Part shown: one piece after another, positions 16,188 through 26,093 of the stretch
Position numbering within the stretch: position 1 is the stretch's first letter
Layout: each line of letters begins with the position of its first letter
NCBI RefSeq assembly: GCF_025147465.1
Contig: NZ_JALXOZ010000013.1
Location: 4,771-68,770 of the forward strand
DNA from: Dermabacter sp. p3-SID358
GTDB lineage: Bacteria; Actinomycetota; Actinomycetes; Actinomycetales; Dermabacteraceae
Direction: 5' to 3'
DNA length: 64,000 nucleotides
Program-made: the position numbers and the translations under genes
The notes under the pieces: generated by a model
The model's input: only the letters and a program-made list of their open reading frames with translations
Database searches by the model: none
What the model was told of the DNA's origin: nothing

Positions 16188-18020
16188 GTGCCGGAGCCAC
16201 ATACGCCGCGAAATTCTCGCAGCCGCCCGCCGCGCACCGTGCGTGACGGGCGTTCTCACGCGCCCCTACCCGGCACGAAGAAGCAGTCTCGAAACGGCTA
16301 CGAGCCATTTCGGCGCCACCGCGTGATCGTCGCGCTCATGCTCATTGCTGCCCTCGCGATCAGCGGGCGCCTCGTGTGGATCCAGGGTCTCAATTCAGCC
16401 GAGCTCGCTGCGGAAGCGCGAGCGAATCGCTTGCACACAGAACGAGTGCCCGCGCTGCGCGGTGACATTCTCGACTCGGACGGTCAAGTACTCGCGACGA
16501 GCACCGAACGCTACCGGATCATCGCCGACCAGCGACAGATGCCGAACTATCGGGAGAAATCTCAAGGCGCGGAGGTTAAGGGCGTCAAGGCCGTCGCGAT
16601 GGAGCTTTCGCCTCTGCTGTCCATGAGTGTTGACGAGCTCGAGCAAAAACTCACCGGAAAGTCTGGCTACACGGTCGTCGCGAAGGATGTGAGCCCCGAG
16701 GTCGAGGCCGCGGTCAAGCAACTCCGCATCGGCGGCGTTACCTCCGAGCGGGTCTCCGAGCGTCTCTACCCGGCCGGTGAGGTTGCGGGCAACATCGTCG
16801 GCTTCACGGGAGGCGACGGTACGGCACTCGCGGGTGCCGAGCTTTCGTTTGATAAGGACCTGCGCGGAATCGATGGTGAGCGCCAGTACGAGCGGGGCGC
16901 TGGTGGCCAATTGATCCCCTCGGCGCACGTGAGCGAGAAGGAAGCGGTGGATGGTGAAAGCATTGAGCTGACGATTGACCGCGACCTTCAATATCGCGCC
17001 CAGGAAATCCTCGCGCAGCGGGTGAACGACTTCGGTGGCAGCGGCGGCTCAGCCGTGGTGATCGACCCGAAAACGGGCCACGTACTCGCCCTTGCCGACT
17101 ACCCTACTTACGATCCGAACGATCCGGGTGCTGCCGATGCCCAGTACCGAGGAAACCAGTCAATCTCGAATGTTTTTGAGCCGGGCTCGACAGGCAAGCT
17201 TTTCACCGTGGCTTCGGTGATTAACGAGGGTAAAGCCAAGGTCGACGATAAGTTCACGATTCCGTATCGCAAAGAGTTCGGTGGAGAGAGCATCAAAGAC
17301 TCGCACGAGCACCCAGTTCTCCACTACACGCTCGCAGGCGTGCTCAAGCACAGCTCAAACGTGGGAACAGTCGAGGTCTCGCGGCGAATTTCAAATGAGA
17401 AGCGTGAGGAATACCTGCGGGGGTTTGGTTTCGGAGCGAAAACGAATATCAACCTCCCGGGCGAGTCCGCGGGCATCCTGCACGCGGCGAAGGACTGGCG
17501 CGGGCGCACGCAGTACGCCGTAGCCTTCGGTCAGGGCTACGCAGTTACGCCGCTTCAGGTCACCTCGGCCGTGGGAACGTTTGGCAATGATGGCGTGCAC
17601 ATCGAGCCTCGAATTGTGAAGGGGCGCGTGTCGAAGGACGGGTCATTCACACCCGAACCGAAAGGGAATCACACGCGAGTGATTTCGAGCGAGACCGCCG
17701 CGACAATGCGCGACCTCATGGATAACGACGTGGACGATGACGGAAAGGCCGCGGGCAGTGTCGAAGGCTACCCGGTGGGCGGAAAGTCGGGCACGGCCCA
17801 GGTTCCCGGGGGAACCTACACGTCCTCGTTTATTTCGATGGCACCGATGAATGATCCGCAACTCGTCGTAGGAGTCTTCGTGTACGGAGTGAGGGGCTTC
17901 AAATCGGGCTCAGTCGTGGCGGGCCCCGCTGTTTCGGAGCTTCTTGGCTATGCACTTCAACGGCGCGGCATTGCTCCCTCGGGTACGCCGGGCACCCAAC
18001 TTGACAATGAATGGAAGTGA
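16188..18020 (+). CDS. ftsI: Septal peptidoglycan transpeptidase FtsI (class B PBP)
   Basis: FtsI cross-links septal peptidoglycan and is the target of beta-lactams. The 610-residue protein has a cytoplasmic tail of about 44 residues and one membrane anchor (about 45-66). A PBP-dimer domain (about 86-250) precedes the transpeptidase domain, with Ser334-x-x-Lys337 (STGK), Ser389-Ser-Asn391 and Lys533-Ser-Gly535. It starts at GTG 16188, two bases after ftsL, and overlaps the start of murE. Confidence 0.96.
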   Translation: MPEPHTPRNSRSRPPRTVRDGRSHAPLPGTKKQSRNGYEPFRRHRVIVALMLIAALAISGRLVWIQGLNSAELAAEARANRLHTERVPALRGDILDSDGQVLATSTERYRIIADQRQMPNYREKSQGAEVKGVKAVAMELSPLLSMSVDELEQKLTGKSGYTVVAKDVSPEVEAAVKQLRIGGVTSERVSERLYPAGEVAGNIVGFTGGDGTALAGAELSFDKDLRGIDGERQYERGAGGQLIPSAHVSEKEAVDGESIELTIDRDLQYRAQEILAQRVNDFGGSGGSAVVIDPKTGHVLALADYPTYDPNDPGAADAQYRGNQSISNVFEPGSTGKLFTVASVINEGKAKVDDKFTIPYRKEFGGESIKDSHEHPVLHYTLAGVLKHSSNVGTVEVSRRISNEKREEYLRGFGFGAKTNINLPGESAGILHAAKDWRGRTQYAVAFGQGYAVTPLQVTSAVGTFGNDGVHIEPRIVKGRVSKDGSFTPEPKGNHTRVISSETAATMRDLMDNDVDDDGKAAGSVEGYPVGGKSGTAQVPGGTYTSSFISMAPMNDPQLVVGVFVYGVRGFKSGSVVAGPAVSELLGYALQRRGIAPSGTPGTQLDNEWK

Positions 18021-19606
18021 AAGTCGTGAGTGATCGCACCGAACTCATGCTGGGAGACCTTGCCCGGCGACTCGTGGGCGCCCCGGGAGCGGCTGGCCTC
18101 GAGGTGCGAGGAGAAAGCGTGCCGATCTCGACTGTCACGATCGACTCCCGCAAAGCGGGTGAAAAAACGCTTTTTGTCGCGGTGCAGGGGGAAAATGCCC
18201 ACGGCGCGAGCTACGCTTCCGCAACCCTAGAGCAGGGATGCACCGCGATTCTCACGGACGAGGCTGGTGCAGCGATCCTGAGATCCGCGCATCCGGCAGC
18301 GCAATACTCCACTCTCGTGTGCGAAGATCCACGCGCGCTCGCGGGCTTCGCCGCGAACCTTGTCTACGAAGAACCGTCGCGCGAAATCCCACTCGTGGGC
18401 GTGACAGGCACCAACGGTAAAACCTCCGTGACAACGATGTGCGCGCGTACTCTTCAAGCACTCGGCGAAAGCACAGGGATCGTCGGCACCAATGGCACCT
18501 TCCTTGCCTGGGCGGGCGGGCGCGAAGAAAAGATCCCAACGGAGCGTACGACCCCCGAAGCGACTGACGTGCACGCGCTCTTGCGCCACATGGTGGAGGA
18601 GGGCATGACGTCCGCCGCACTCGAGGTTTCGAGCCACGCCATGGTGCTGCACAGGGTCGCGGGCGTGACCTTCGACATCGCGGTCTTCACGAATCTCAGC
18701 CAGGATCACCTCGATTTCCACAAGGATATGGAGGACTACTTCGAGGCGAAGGCTTCCCTTTTCACTCCCGAGCATGCGAAACGAGGCATCGTGTGCGTTG
18801 ACGATGAGTGGGGTCGCCGACTTGCGAAACTTGCCACCATTCCGGTCACCACATACTCAGTGCACGGCCACGATGCCGATTTCATGGTGGAGGAAATCAC
18901 GCGGGGAGAATACGGAACGATGTTCGCGGTGCAACCGTCGGAAGGCGCCTCCTTCACGCTCGAAAGCGCGCTCCCCGGCACCCACTATGTCGCCAACACC
19001 CTCGCGGTCGCGCTCGTGTTGCGTGCACTCGGCTTCGAGGGCGGGAAGGTCCGTAAAGCCCTCGCGGCCGCGGGCACAGTTCCTGGCCGAATGGAAAGGG
19101 TGGGGGAGTCCGACGCTTGCCCACGCGTCGTTGTGGACTATTCCCACACCCCCGACGCGCTCGAACAGGCCCTCGAGACCCTTCGTACCCTCGAGAACGT
19201 GAGGCAGATCGTGACGGTTTTCGGCGCGGGCGGGCACCGGGATGCACTCAAGCGTCCGATTATGGGGGAAGTTGCCGCTCGGCTTTCGGATCGCGTGATT
19301 GTCACGGACGACAACCCACGCGATGAGGATCCCGACTCGATTAGAAGCGACGTACTCGCGGGAATACCCGAAGGTTCTCGCGTGAAAGTCGAAAATGTTG
19401 GAGACCGTGCGGCGGCAATCGCGCGGGCAATCGGCGAAGCAGTAGCCGACGACGTCGTGCTTATCGCAGGCAAAGGCGCTGAAACCGGGCAGGTGCTCGC
19501 GGATCGAACGGTCGAGTTCGACGACCGCGTGCACGCGAGGGCCGCATTGCAGGCCTGGGCGAAGGCGCACGGTGTCGAGATGGCGAAGGAGGAGCGCAAT
19601 GCGTAA
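18011..19606 (+). CDS. murE: UDP-MurNAc-tripeptide synthetase MurE (meso-DAP type)
   Basis: MurE adds the third residue of the peptidoglycan stem peptide. The 531-residue product has the ATP loop GTNGKTS (133-139) and the substrate-selecting motif DNPR (434-437), the signature of meso-diaminopimelate ligases; lysine-adding enzymes have a different motif there. The prediction agrees with dapF in this window. The ATG at 18011 overlaps ftsI by ten bases. An in-frame GTG at 18026 with GGAAG in front is an equally good start and would remove five residues. Confidence 0.95.
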   Translation: MEVKVVSDRTELMLGDLARRLVGAPGAAGLEVRGESVPISTVTIDSRKAGEKTLFVAVQGENAHGASYASATLEQGCTAILTDEAGAAILRSAHPAAQYSTLVCEDPRALAGFAANLVYEEPSREIPLVGVTGTNGKTSVTTMCARTLQALGESTGIVGTNGTFLAWAGGREEKIPTERTTPEATDVHALLRHMVEEGMTSAALEVSSHAMVLHRVAGVTFDIAVFTNLSQDHLDFHKDMEDYFEAKASLFTPEHAKRGIVCVDDEWGRRLAKLATIPVTTYSVHGHDADFMVEEITRGEYGTMFAVQPSEGASFTLESALPGTHYVANTLAVALVLRALGFEGGKVRKALAAAGTVPGRMERVGESDACPRVVVDYSHTPDALEQALETLRTLENVRQIVTVFGAGGHRDALKRPIMGEVAARLSDRVIVTDDNPRDEDPDSIRSDVLAGIPEGSRVKVENVGDRAAAIARAIGEAVADDVVLIAGKGAETGQVLADRTVEFDDRVHARAALQAWAKAHGVEMAKEERNA

Positions 19607-21047
19607 GACGACGACGGGTGCGATCGCACGCCTTCTCGGTGGCCGTCTCGTGGGCACTACGACGGGCGAGGAGCACGTGCACGGTAAGGCAAGCGTCGAC
19701 TCGCGTGCCATTGGCGCCGGTGATCTGTTTGTGGCGTTCGAGGGAGAGCACGTTGACGGCCACGACTTCATAGAAGCCGCAGCTAAGGCTGGCGCTGCCG
19801 CGGCGCTCGTGACAAGAGAGGATCGCGAACTTGCACTGCCAGCGATCCAGGTTGAAGACCCACTCGCTGCGATCGAAACTCTCGCGCGTCACGAACTCGC
19901 GGATGCGCGTGCAAGTGTGAACCCACCAACCGTGATTGCGCTGACGGGCTCGAACGGGAAAACGAGTACGAAGGACCTGCTGCACGCGATTCTCGCCCCC
20001 GTCGGTGAAACAATCGCGCCCGTGGGAAGCCGCAACAATGAGCTGGGCCTGCCACTCACCGTGCTCGAACTCACCGAAACGACGCGCTTTCTCGTTCTCG
20101 AGATGGGAGCGAGGGGTATCGGGCATATTCGCCACCTGACAAACATCGCGCGCCCAGACATCTCCCTCGTACTCAATGTTGGCTCGGCTCACCTGGGCGA
20201 GTTCGGTGGAGTCGAGAACATCGCTCTGGCCAAAGGCGAACTCGTCGAGGCGCTCGACGAGAACGGGGTAGCGGTTCTCAATGCCGATGACGCGCGAGTG
20301 GCAGCGATGGCGAGCCGTACCGGCGCTCACGCTGCGTTCTTTTCCCGTATGGACGACTCTGCTGAGGCATACGCGAGTGATGTGCGCCTCGACGCTTTGG
20401 CGCGCGCGAGCTTTACGCTTCACATGGGCGCCCACGCGGCTCCCATCGCGCTCACGCTCACGGGCGAGCATCACGTCAGCAACGCCCTTGCGGCAGCCGC
20501 AGCTGCGTCGGCGGCAGGGTTGAGTTTTGACGCCATCGTTTCGGGCCTCAATGCGGCGGAACAGCGATCCCCCGGGCGAATGCAGGTGAGCGAGTTGCCT
20601 GGCGGGGTGACACTCATCAACGATGCCTACAACGCAAACCCCGACTCGATGCGCGCGGGTCTTTCGGCGCTCGCGATCCTCGGGAAGGAGCGCTACACGG
20701 TCGCGGTCCTGGGCGAAATGCTCGAACTCGGTGACGGCAGCGCCGAGGCGCATCGCAGCATGGGGCAATTTGCGGCTGAGAACGGCATCGACGTGGTCGT
20801 CGCGATCGGTGAGGAGGCCCGCGGCATTTACGAAGGTGTGACCGAAACCCGTGGCGATGGTGACGGAGCCGTGTATGTCGAAAGCCTCGACGACGCCCCC
20901 GCTGTGCTAGAAACAGTCAGGAGGCCCAAGAGCACATTTTTGCTCAAGTCATCCAACGGCGCGGGCCTTTCGAAGCTCGGCGAATCCCTCGTCCATGCGT
21001 GGGGCGCCGAGCCCACGATGGCGGAGAACGCAGGAGAGAAAGCATGA
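19599..21047 (+). CDS. murF: UDP-MurNAc-tripeptide:D-Ala-D-Ala ligase MurF
   Basis: MurF adds D-Ala-D-Ala to complete the stem pentapeptide. The 482-residue protein has ATP loop TGSNGKTSTKD (about 113-123), the RNNELGLP segment and DAYNANPDSM near residue 347. I chose the ATG at 19599, which overlaps the murE stop and has GGAGGAG eight bases upstream; the frame is open 27 bases further but without a comparable site. The stop overlaps the mraY start (ATGA). Confidence 0.95.
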   Translation: MRKTTTGAIARLLGGRLVGTTTGEEHVHGKASVDSRAIGAGDLFVAFEGEHVDGHDFIEAAAKAGAAAALVTREDRELALPAIQVEDPLAAIETLARHELADARASVNPPTVIALTGSNGKTSTKDLLHAILAPVGETIAPVGSRNNELGLPLTVLELTETTRFLVLEMGARGIGHIRHLTNIARPDISLVLNVGSAHLGEFGGVENIALAKGELVEALDENGVAVLNADDARVAAMASRTGAHAAFFSRMDDSAEAYASDVRLDALARASFTLHMGAHAAPIALTLTGEHHVSNALAAAAAASAAGLSFDAIVSGLNAAEQRSPGRMQVSELPGGVTLINDAYNANPDSMRAGLSALAILGKERYTVAVLGEMLELGDGSAEAHRSMGQFAAENGIDVVVAIGEEARGIYEGVTETRGDGDGAVYVESLDDAPAVLETVRRPKSTFLLKSSNGAGLSKLGESLVHAWGAEPTMAENAGEKA

Positions 21048-22126
21048 TCGGAATTTTGGTCGCCGGGGCTATAGCCGCGGTATTTTCGTTCTCTCTCACT
21101 CCGCTATACATTCGCTTTCTCGTCAAGAAGCAGTACGGCCAATTCGTGCGAGACGACGGCCCTACGACGCATGCGACGAAGCGCGGGACGCCCACGATGG
21201 GCGGCGTCATGATGATCCTCGCGACTCTCATCGGGTACGCGGTCGGCCACCTGAGTATCCTTCGCGCGCCCTCGGCTTCGGGTTTGCTCGCGCTGCTGCT
21301 CATGGTGGGCCTCGGCGTCCTCGGGTTTATGGACGATTACGCGAAAATCGCGAAGAAACAGTCCCTCGGCCTTTCACCGCGCGCGAAGCTCGTGGGGCAG
21401 GGGCTCATCGGAACGGTCTTTGCTGTACTCGCGCTGCAGTTCCCCGACCGGTGGGGGCACACGCCCGCATCGATGCACATCTCCTTTGTTCGGGATATTC
21501 CCTGGCTCAATCTCGCCTTCGCCGGCACGGCCCTCGGCATCGTTCTGTTTGCGGTCTGGGCGAACTTCCTCGTCGCGGCGTGGTCGAACGGCGTGAACCT
21601 CACCGATGGTCTCGACGGTCTCGCCTCGGGCGCGACGATTCTTTTTGCGGGAGCCTACGTCCTCATCTCGTTTTGGCAGTGGCGCCAGCAGTGCGGCATT
21701 GAAGAGTTGCGCTCGTGCTATGCCGCGCGAGATCCCCTCGATCTCGCCATTGTCGCCGCCGCGGTTCTTGGCGCGTGCGTCGGCTTCCTCTGGTGGAACA
21801 CGTCCCCTGCGCGCATCTTTATGGGCGACACGGGCTCGCTCGCCCTCGGTGGCGTGCTCGCGGCCCTCACGATCCTCTCGCGCACCCAACTCGTGGGCGG
21901 CATCATCGGCGGCCTTTTCGTGATCATCTCGCTTTCGGTGATCATTCAGGTCACGAGCTTCAAGCTCACACGCAAGCGCGTGTTCCGTATGGCGCCCCTC
22001 CAGCATCACTTCGAGCTCAAGGGATGGAACGAGGTGACGATCGTTGTGCGCTTCTGGATCATCGCGGGCGTTTTCGCAGCATTCGGCCTCGGTCTGTTCT
22101 ACCTCGACGCATTACGTTTCATCTAA
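21044..22126 (+). CDS. mraY: Phospho-MurNAc-pentapeptide transferase MraY
   Basis: MraY makes lipid I by moving phospho-MurNAc-pentapeptide onto undecaprenyl phosphate. The 360-residue, multi-pass membrane protein carries GTPTMGG, FMDDYAKIAKKQSLGL, NLTDGLDGLASG, FMGDTGSLALGG and the late LQHHFELKGW, all hallmark motifs including the catalytic aspartates. The ATG at 21044 overlaps the murF stop, with GGAGAG in front. The frame stays open 45 bases upstream, but that part is hydrophilic and inside murF. Confidence 0.96.
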   Translation: MIGILVAGAIAAVFSFSLTPLYIRFLVKKQYGQFVRDDGPTTHATKRGTPTMGGVMMILATLIGYAVGHLSILRAPSASGLLALLLMVGLGVLGFMDDYAKIAKKQSLGLSPRAKLVGQGLIGTVFAVLALQFPDRWGHTPASMHISFVRDIPWLNLAFAGTALGIVLFAVWANFLVAAWSNGVNLTDGLDGLASGATILFAGAYVLISFWQWRQQCGIEELRSCYAARDPLDLAIVAAAVLGACVGFLWWNTSPARIFMGDTGSLALGGVLAALTILSRTQLVGGIIGGLFVIISLSVIIQVTSFKLTRKRVFRMAPLQHHFELKGWNEVTIVVRFWIIAGVFAAFGLGLFYLDALRFI

Positions 22127-22162
22127 ACCATTCGTTCCCAATCCAACGCCAGGTGGCATCGC

Positions 22163-23668
22163 GTGACTGCTTCTGAAAACTCCGTGCGACTTCCCGAGCG
22201 CCCCTTCCCGGGCCTCGACGTCTCAGGCGCCCGCATCCTTGTGACGGGATTCGGAATTTCGGGGTACGCGATTGTGGATCAGACTCTTCAGCGGGGCGCT
22301 CACGTCACGGCGGTAGACGCGTCGCGCTCGGAGGCGAACCTTGAGAAGGCGAAGATTCTCGAGACCCTCGGCGCTCGAATCCTGCTCGGCGAGGAGCACA
22401 CTCGCGCGCTCCCGAAGAATTCCGACGGTTGCCCCTTCGACGTCGTTGTTACCTCTCCGGGGTGGCGCCCAGACCACCCTCTTCTCGTTGCGGCGAAGGA
22501 CGCGGGCATCGAAATCTGGTCGGAGATTGAGCTTGCGCGCCGTATGCAAAAGGCTGATGGCCCGGCTTGGCTTGCCGTTACGGGCACGAACGGGAAAACA
22601 ACCGTCGTGACGATGCTCGAATCGATCTTGCAGAGCGCAGGTCTGCGCGCTGTCGCCGCAGGCAACGTAGGGCTCCCGCTGATCGAGGCGGTTCTCGATC
22701 CCGAAGGGTTCGAGGCGATTGCCCTTGAACTTTCGAGTTTCCAGCTTCATTGGACGGAGAACCTCGGGGCGCACTCGAGCGCGATTCTCAACATCGGCGC
22801 TGATCATCTCGATTGGCACGGTGGGATGGAGCAGTATGCGCGGGCGAAGGCGAAGGTATATGCCGGGACGTGTCACGCGTGCCTGTACAACAAGGCTGAT
22901 GAGCGTACGCTTCGCGCCCTTGAAGAAGCCGATGTGGTCGAGGGATGTCGTGCGATCGGCGTAGATCTTTCTGCTCCCGGGCCGAGTGAACTGGGTGTTG
23001 TCGAGGATCTTCTTGTCGACCGTGCGTTTTGCGAGAATCGTCATTCCCAGGCGGCAGAGATTGCGAGCCTCGGCACCGTCGCGCATCTCGGTCCGCACGG
23101 AGCCCCGCCACATGTCGTGCTCAATGCGCTTTTCGCTGCCGGGCTCGCACGGTCGTTTGGAGTCGAGCCGATCCACGTGCGCGAAGGGCTTGCTGCCTAC
23201 CGCGCAGGCGAGCACCGAAGTGAAATTGTGTACGTCGAGGGTGGTGTCGCGTTCGTCGATGATTCGAAGGCAACGAATCCGGATTCCGCAGCGGCGGCTC
23301 TGAGCGCCGCGAAGTCCGCTGTGTGGATCGCCGGTGGAGATGCGAAAGGGGCGGATCTCCACAGCCTTGTTGCAGCGCACGCCGAGCGTCTCAAAGCGGT
23401 CGTGCTCATCGGCCGCGATCCCGCACCCTTCATCGCTGCGCTCGATGATCACGCCCCGGATGTCCCGCGAGTGTGGATCGACCCGGACGACTGCGCCGAC
23501 AATCGCGCGCTCATGGGAAAAGCGGTGGCTGAGGCAGCGTCGCGAGCGAATGACGGAGATGTCGTGCTGCTCGCCCCCGCTGCCGCAAGCATTGACCAGT
23601 TCGCGGGCTACGGCGAACGCGGCGACCTCTTTGCCGAGGCGGCGAGGAAACTTGGGAGCGGCGCGTGA
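22163..23668 (+). CDS. murD: UDP-MurNAc-L-Ala:D-Glu ligase MurD
   Basis: MurD adds D-glutamate to UDP-MurNAc-L-alanine. The 501-residue protein has an N-terminal Rossmann fold (VTGFGISG, about 28-35), ATP loop GTNGKTT (141-147), NIGADHLDWHG and DDSKATNPDSAAAAL in the C-terminal domain. The start is a GTG 36 bp after mraY with AGGTGG upstream, the first non-overlapping junction in the mur run. Its stop overlaps the GTG of ftsW. Confidence 0.95.
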   Translation: MTASENSVRLPERPFPGLDVSGARILVTGFGISGYAIVDQTLQRGAHVTAVDASRSEANLEKAKILETLGARILLGEEHTRALPKNSDGCPFDVVVTSPGWRPDHPLLVAAKDAGIEIWSEIELARRMQKADGPAWLAVTGTNGKTTVVTMLESILQSAGLRAVAAGNVGLPLIEAVLDPEGFEAIALELSSFQLHWTENLGAHSSAILNIGADHLDWHGGMEQYARAKAKVYAGTCHACLYNKADERTLRALEEADVVEGCRAIGVDLSAPGPSELGVVEDLLVDRAFCENRHSQAAEIASLGTVAHLGPHGAPPHVVLNALFAAGLARSFGVEPIHVREGLAAYRAGEHRSEIVYVEGGVAFVDDSKATNPDSAAAALSAAKSAVWIAGGDAKGADLHSLVAAHAERLKAVVLIGRDPAPFIAALDDHAPDVPRVWIDPDDCADNRALMGKAVAEAASRANDGDVVLLAPAAASIDQFAGYGERGDLFAEAARKLGSGA

Positions 23669-24948
23669 GCGAGCGTGCAAGGAAGTCTCCGAGCGAGCAG
23701 CGCCCGCTCGGAGACGTGAGTGGGGAAGTGAAATCGACTCTCGGTCGCTGGCTCCAGTCGCCCGCTCTCGATTTCTACGCCATAGCTGTGATAGGCGGGA
23801 TCCTCATTACGATCGGTCTCGTCATGGTGCTCTCGAGCTCCTCGGTGACCAACATTGCGAAGGGACACTCGCCCTATGCGTCATTCATGACTCAGGGGGT
23901 TTTCGCGGTGATCGGCCTCGTTATGCTCGTCGTCGCGGCGCTCACCCCCGTGAGGTGGTATAAGAATCTCGCTGTCGCGACGGTGCTTCTGTTTCTCGGG
24001 CTCCTGCTTCAGTCCCTCGTGTTCACTCCACTCGGGCTCGGCAAGGGTGGTAACAGGAACTGGATTCAGCTCGGGCCGATCCGCGGCCAGCCATCAGAAT
24101 TTCTCAAGCTCGCACTTGCCGTGTGGCTCGGTGCATTTCTTTCAAAGAACCGCGATCGCCTTCGGGAGATTCCCGTGCTGTGCACCGCACTCTTGGGCAC
24201 CGCAGCAGCCCTCGGCCTCATCATTCTGGGTCGCGACCTCGGCACCATGATGATGGTTGGCATTCTGGCCGCGGGTGCCTTCTGGGTCGCAGGCGTGCCA
24301 AAGCGATGGTTTCTTGTCGCGGGCGGCGGTGCCTCGGTCGTCGTCCTCGGTCTCGTGCTCGCGAGCCCGAACCGCATGGCGCGCGCGCTGAACTGGCTCC
24401 ATGGCGAGTGTGCGGGTGATTCGTGCTACCAGGCCGATAACGGCTTGATGGCGCTTGCAACCGGTGGCTGGTGGGGCGTAGGCATTGGGCAGTCACGCCA
24501 AAAATGGGGGCGTGTTCCCGAGGCAGATAACGACTTCATTTTCTCGATCATTGGCGAGGAGCTTGGCCTCTTCGGCACGCTCCTCATCGTCTTTCTCTTC
24601 ACGCTCCTCGCCATCGTGCTCTACCGCATGATGCTTCGAATCCGTGACCCGTTCGTGCAAATCACGATCGCTGGAATTACCTCGTGGATCCTCGCTCAGG
24701 CCTTTGTCAACATGGCTGTCGTCACGGGGCTTCTCCCCGTTCTCGGTGTACCCCTGCCATTCGTTTCAGCGGGTGGTTCGGCGCTTATCGCCTCGATGCT
24801 CGCGCTGGGGGTCCTTCTTGCCTTTGCGAAATCTGAACCAGGCGCGGCAGAGGCGCTTCGAGCGCATGCGCGCTACTCGAAGAAGTCAGCCACGGTTGTC
24901 GCGAAGCCGGCGTCGGAACAATTGACCAGGAAGGGACAGCGCTCATGA
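23665..24948 (+). CDS. ftsW: Septal peptidoglycan polymerase FtsW (SEDS family)
   Basis: FtsW is the SEDS glycosyltransferase that works with FtsI at the septum. The 427-residue protein has a hydrophilic N-terminus of about 35 residues and roughly ten membrane segments. It carries SEDS motifs such as KGGNRNWIQLGPIRGQPSE, the acidic EADNDFIFSIIGEELG loop and the late PLPFVSAGGSALIA. It is translationally coupled to murD (GTGA) and to murG (ATGA). Confidence 0.95.
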   Translation: MSERARKSPSEQRPLGDVSGEVKSTLGRWLQSPALDFYAIAVIGGILITIGLVMVLSSSSVTNIAKGHSPYASFMTQGVFAVIGLVMLVVAALTPVRWYKNLAVATVLLFLGLLLQSLVFTPLGLGKGGNRNWIQLGPIRGQPSEFLKLALAVWLGAFLSKNRDRLREIPVLCTALLGTAAALGLIILGRDLGTMMMVGILAAGAFWVAGVPKRWFLVAGGGASVVVLGLVLASPNRMARALNWLHGECAGDSCYQADNGLMALATGGWWGVGIGQSRQKWGRVPEADNDFIFSIIGEELGLFGTLLIVFLFTLLAIVLYRMMLRIRDPFVQITIAGITSWILAQAFVNMAVVTGLLPVLGVPLPFVSAGGSALIASMLALGVLLAFAKSEPGAAEALRAHARYSKKSATVVAKPASEQLTRKGQRS

Positions 24949-26093
24949 CAGTCAATCCCAGCAACCAGGCGCATCGCGAGGCGACTGTTCTCGTCGCGGG
25001 GGCCGGAAGCGCAGGCCACGTGTCGCCCATGCTCGCGGTCGCTCGTGCGCTGAGGGAACGCTACGAAGGGGTGCGGGTCGTCGCTCTCGGTACGCAGGTG
25101 GGTCTCGAAGCAGATCTCGTACCGGCCGCAGGATTCGAGCTTTTCACGATCGAGAAGGTGCCCTTTCCCCGCCGCCCCAACGCTGCAGCGCTGCGATTCC
25201 CTCGGGAATTCGGCCGCGGCCTTGGTGATGTTCGCCGGTTTATCCGCAACGAAGGAGTCGATGCTGTTGCCGGATTCGGCGGCTACGTGTGCCCGCCGGC
25301 CTACATTGCGGGGCGGCACGCGAAGCTTCCGCTTGTCATTCACGAAGCAAACAAACGCCCGGGTATGGCCAACAAGCTCGGAGCGAGGCTTGGCGCGCAG
25401 GTGATGACCGCGTTCGACATGAGCGACTCATCGGGGCCGCTTTCCAAGGCCGAGTGGGTCGGGATGCCCATGAGGCCGGAGATCGCGAGCCTCGATCGCA
25501 AGGCGCACCGTGCAGCGGCACGCGAGTCCTTCGGTCTTGATCCCGATCGCCCCACCCTCCTCGTGACGGGCGGGTCACTCGGTGCGCAACGTCTGAACGA
25601 AGTGCTCGCCTCGGCAATCGCTCCACTCGAGGGGCTCGGGGTGCAAATCCTGCACGTCACGGGCAAGGGTAAGAAGATCGCGGCGAGCGGGAAGCACTAC
25701 GTGCAAGTCGAGTACGTGAATGGAATGGAAGACGCGTACGCGGCAGCTGATTTCGCGATCACACGATCGGGGGCCGGGACCGTGTGCGAGCTTGCCGCCG
25801 TGGGCCTTCCGGCACTTTTCGTGCCCCTTCCGATCGGCAACGGCGAGCAGGCTCTCAACGGCGCCGACATGGTGGAAGCGGGCGGAGCTCGCATGATCAA
25901 GGATGCTCTTCTCACACCGGAGCTCCTTATCGAAACAGTCGCCGAATGCCTGCTTGATCCCGAGGTACGCACGCGTATGGAAACCTCGGCGCTCGCACTC
26001 GGTAAGCGCGATGCTGCCGAGAAGGTCGCCGACCGCATCGCGGCGTCGATTCCGGCCCTTGCCTCGCAACGTCCACAAGGGGGAGCTCGATGA
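24945..26093 (+). CDS. murG: Lipid II synthase MurG
   Basis: MurG transfers GlcNAc from UDP-GlcNAc to lipid I at the inner membrane face. The 382-residue GT-B protein has the glycine-rich loop AGAGSAGHVSPMLAVA, the GFGGYVCPPAYIA segment, the middle TGGSLGAQRLNEVL and the C-terminal TRSGAGTVCELAAVGLPALFVPLPIGNGEQALNG donor-binding region (quoted here in parts of the same stretch). Its start and stop both overlap their neighbours by four bases. Confidence 0.95.
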   Translation: MTVNPSNQAHREATVLVAGAGSAGHVSPMLAVARALRERYEGVRVVALGTQVGLEADLVPAAGFELFTIEKVPFPRRPNAAALRFPREFGRGLGDVRRFIRNEGVDAVAGFGGYVCPPAYIAGRHAKLPLVIHEANKRPGMANKLGARLGAQVMTAFDMSDSSGPLSKAEWVGMPMRPEIASLDRKAHRAAARESFGLDPDRPTLLVTGGSLGAQRLNEVLASAIAPLEGLGVQILHVTGKGKKIAASGKHYVQVEYVNGMEDAYAAADFAITRSGAGTVCELAAVGLPALFVPLPIGNGEQALNGADMVEAGGARMIKDALLTPELLIETVAECLLDPEVRTRMETSALALGKRDAAEKVADRIAASIPALASQRPQGGAR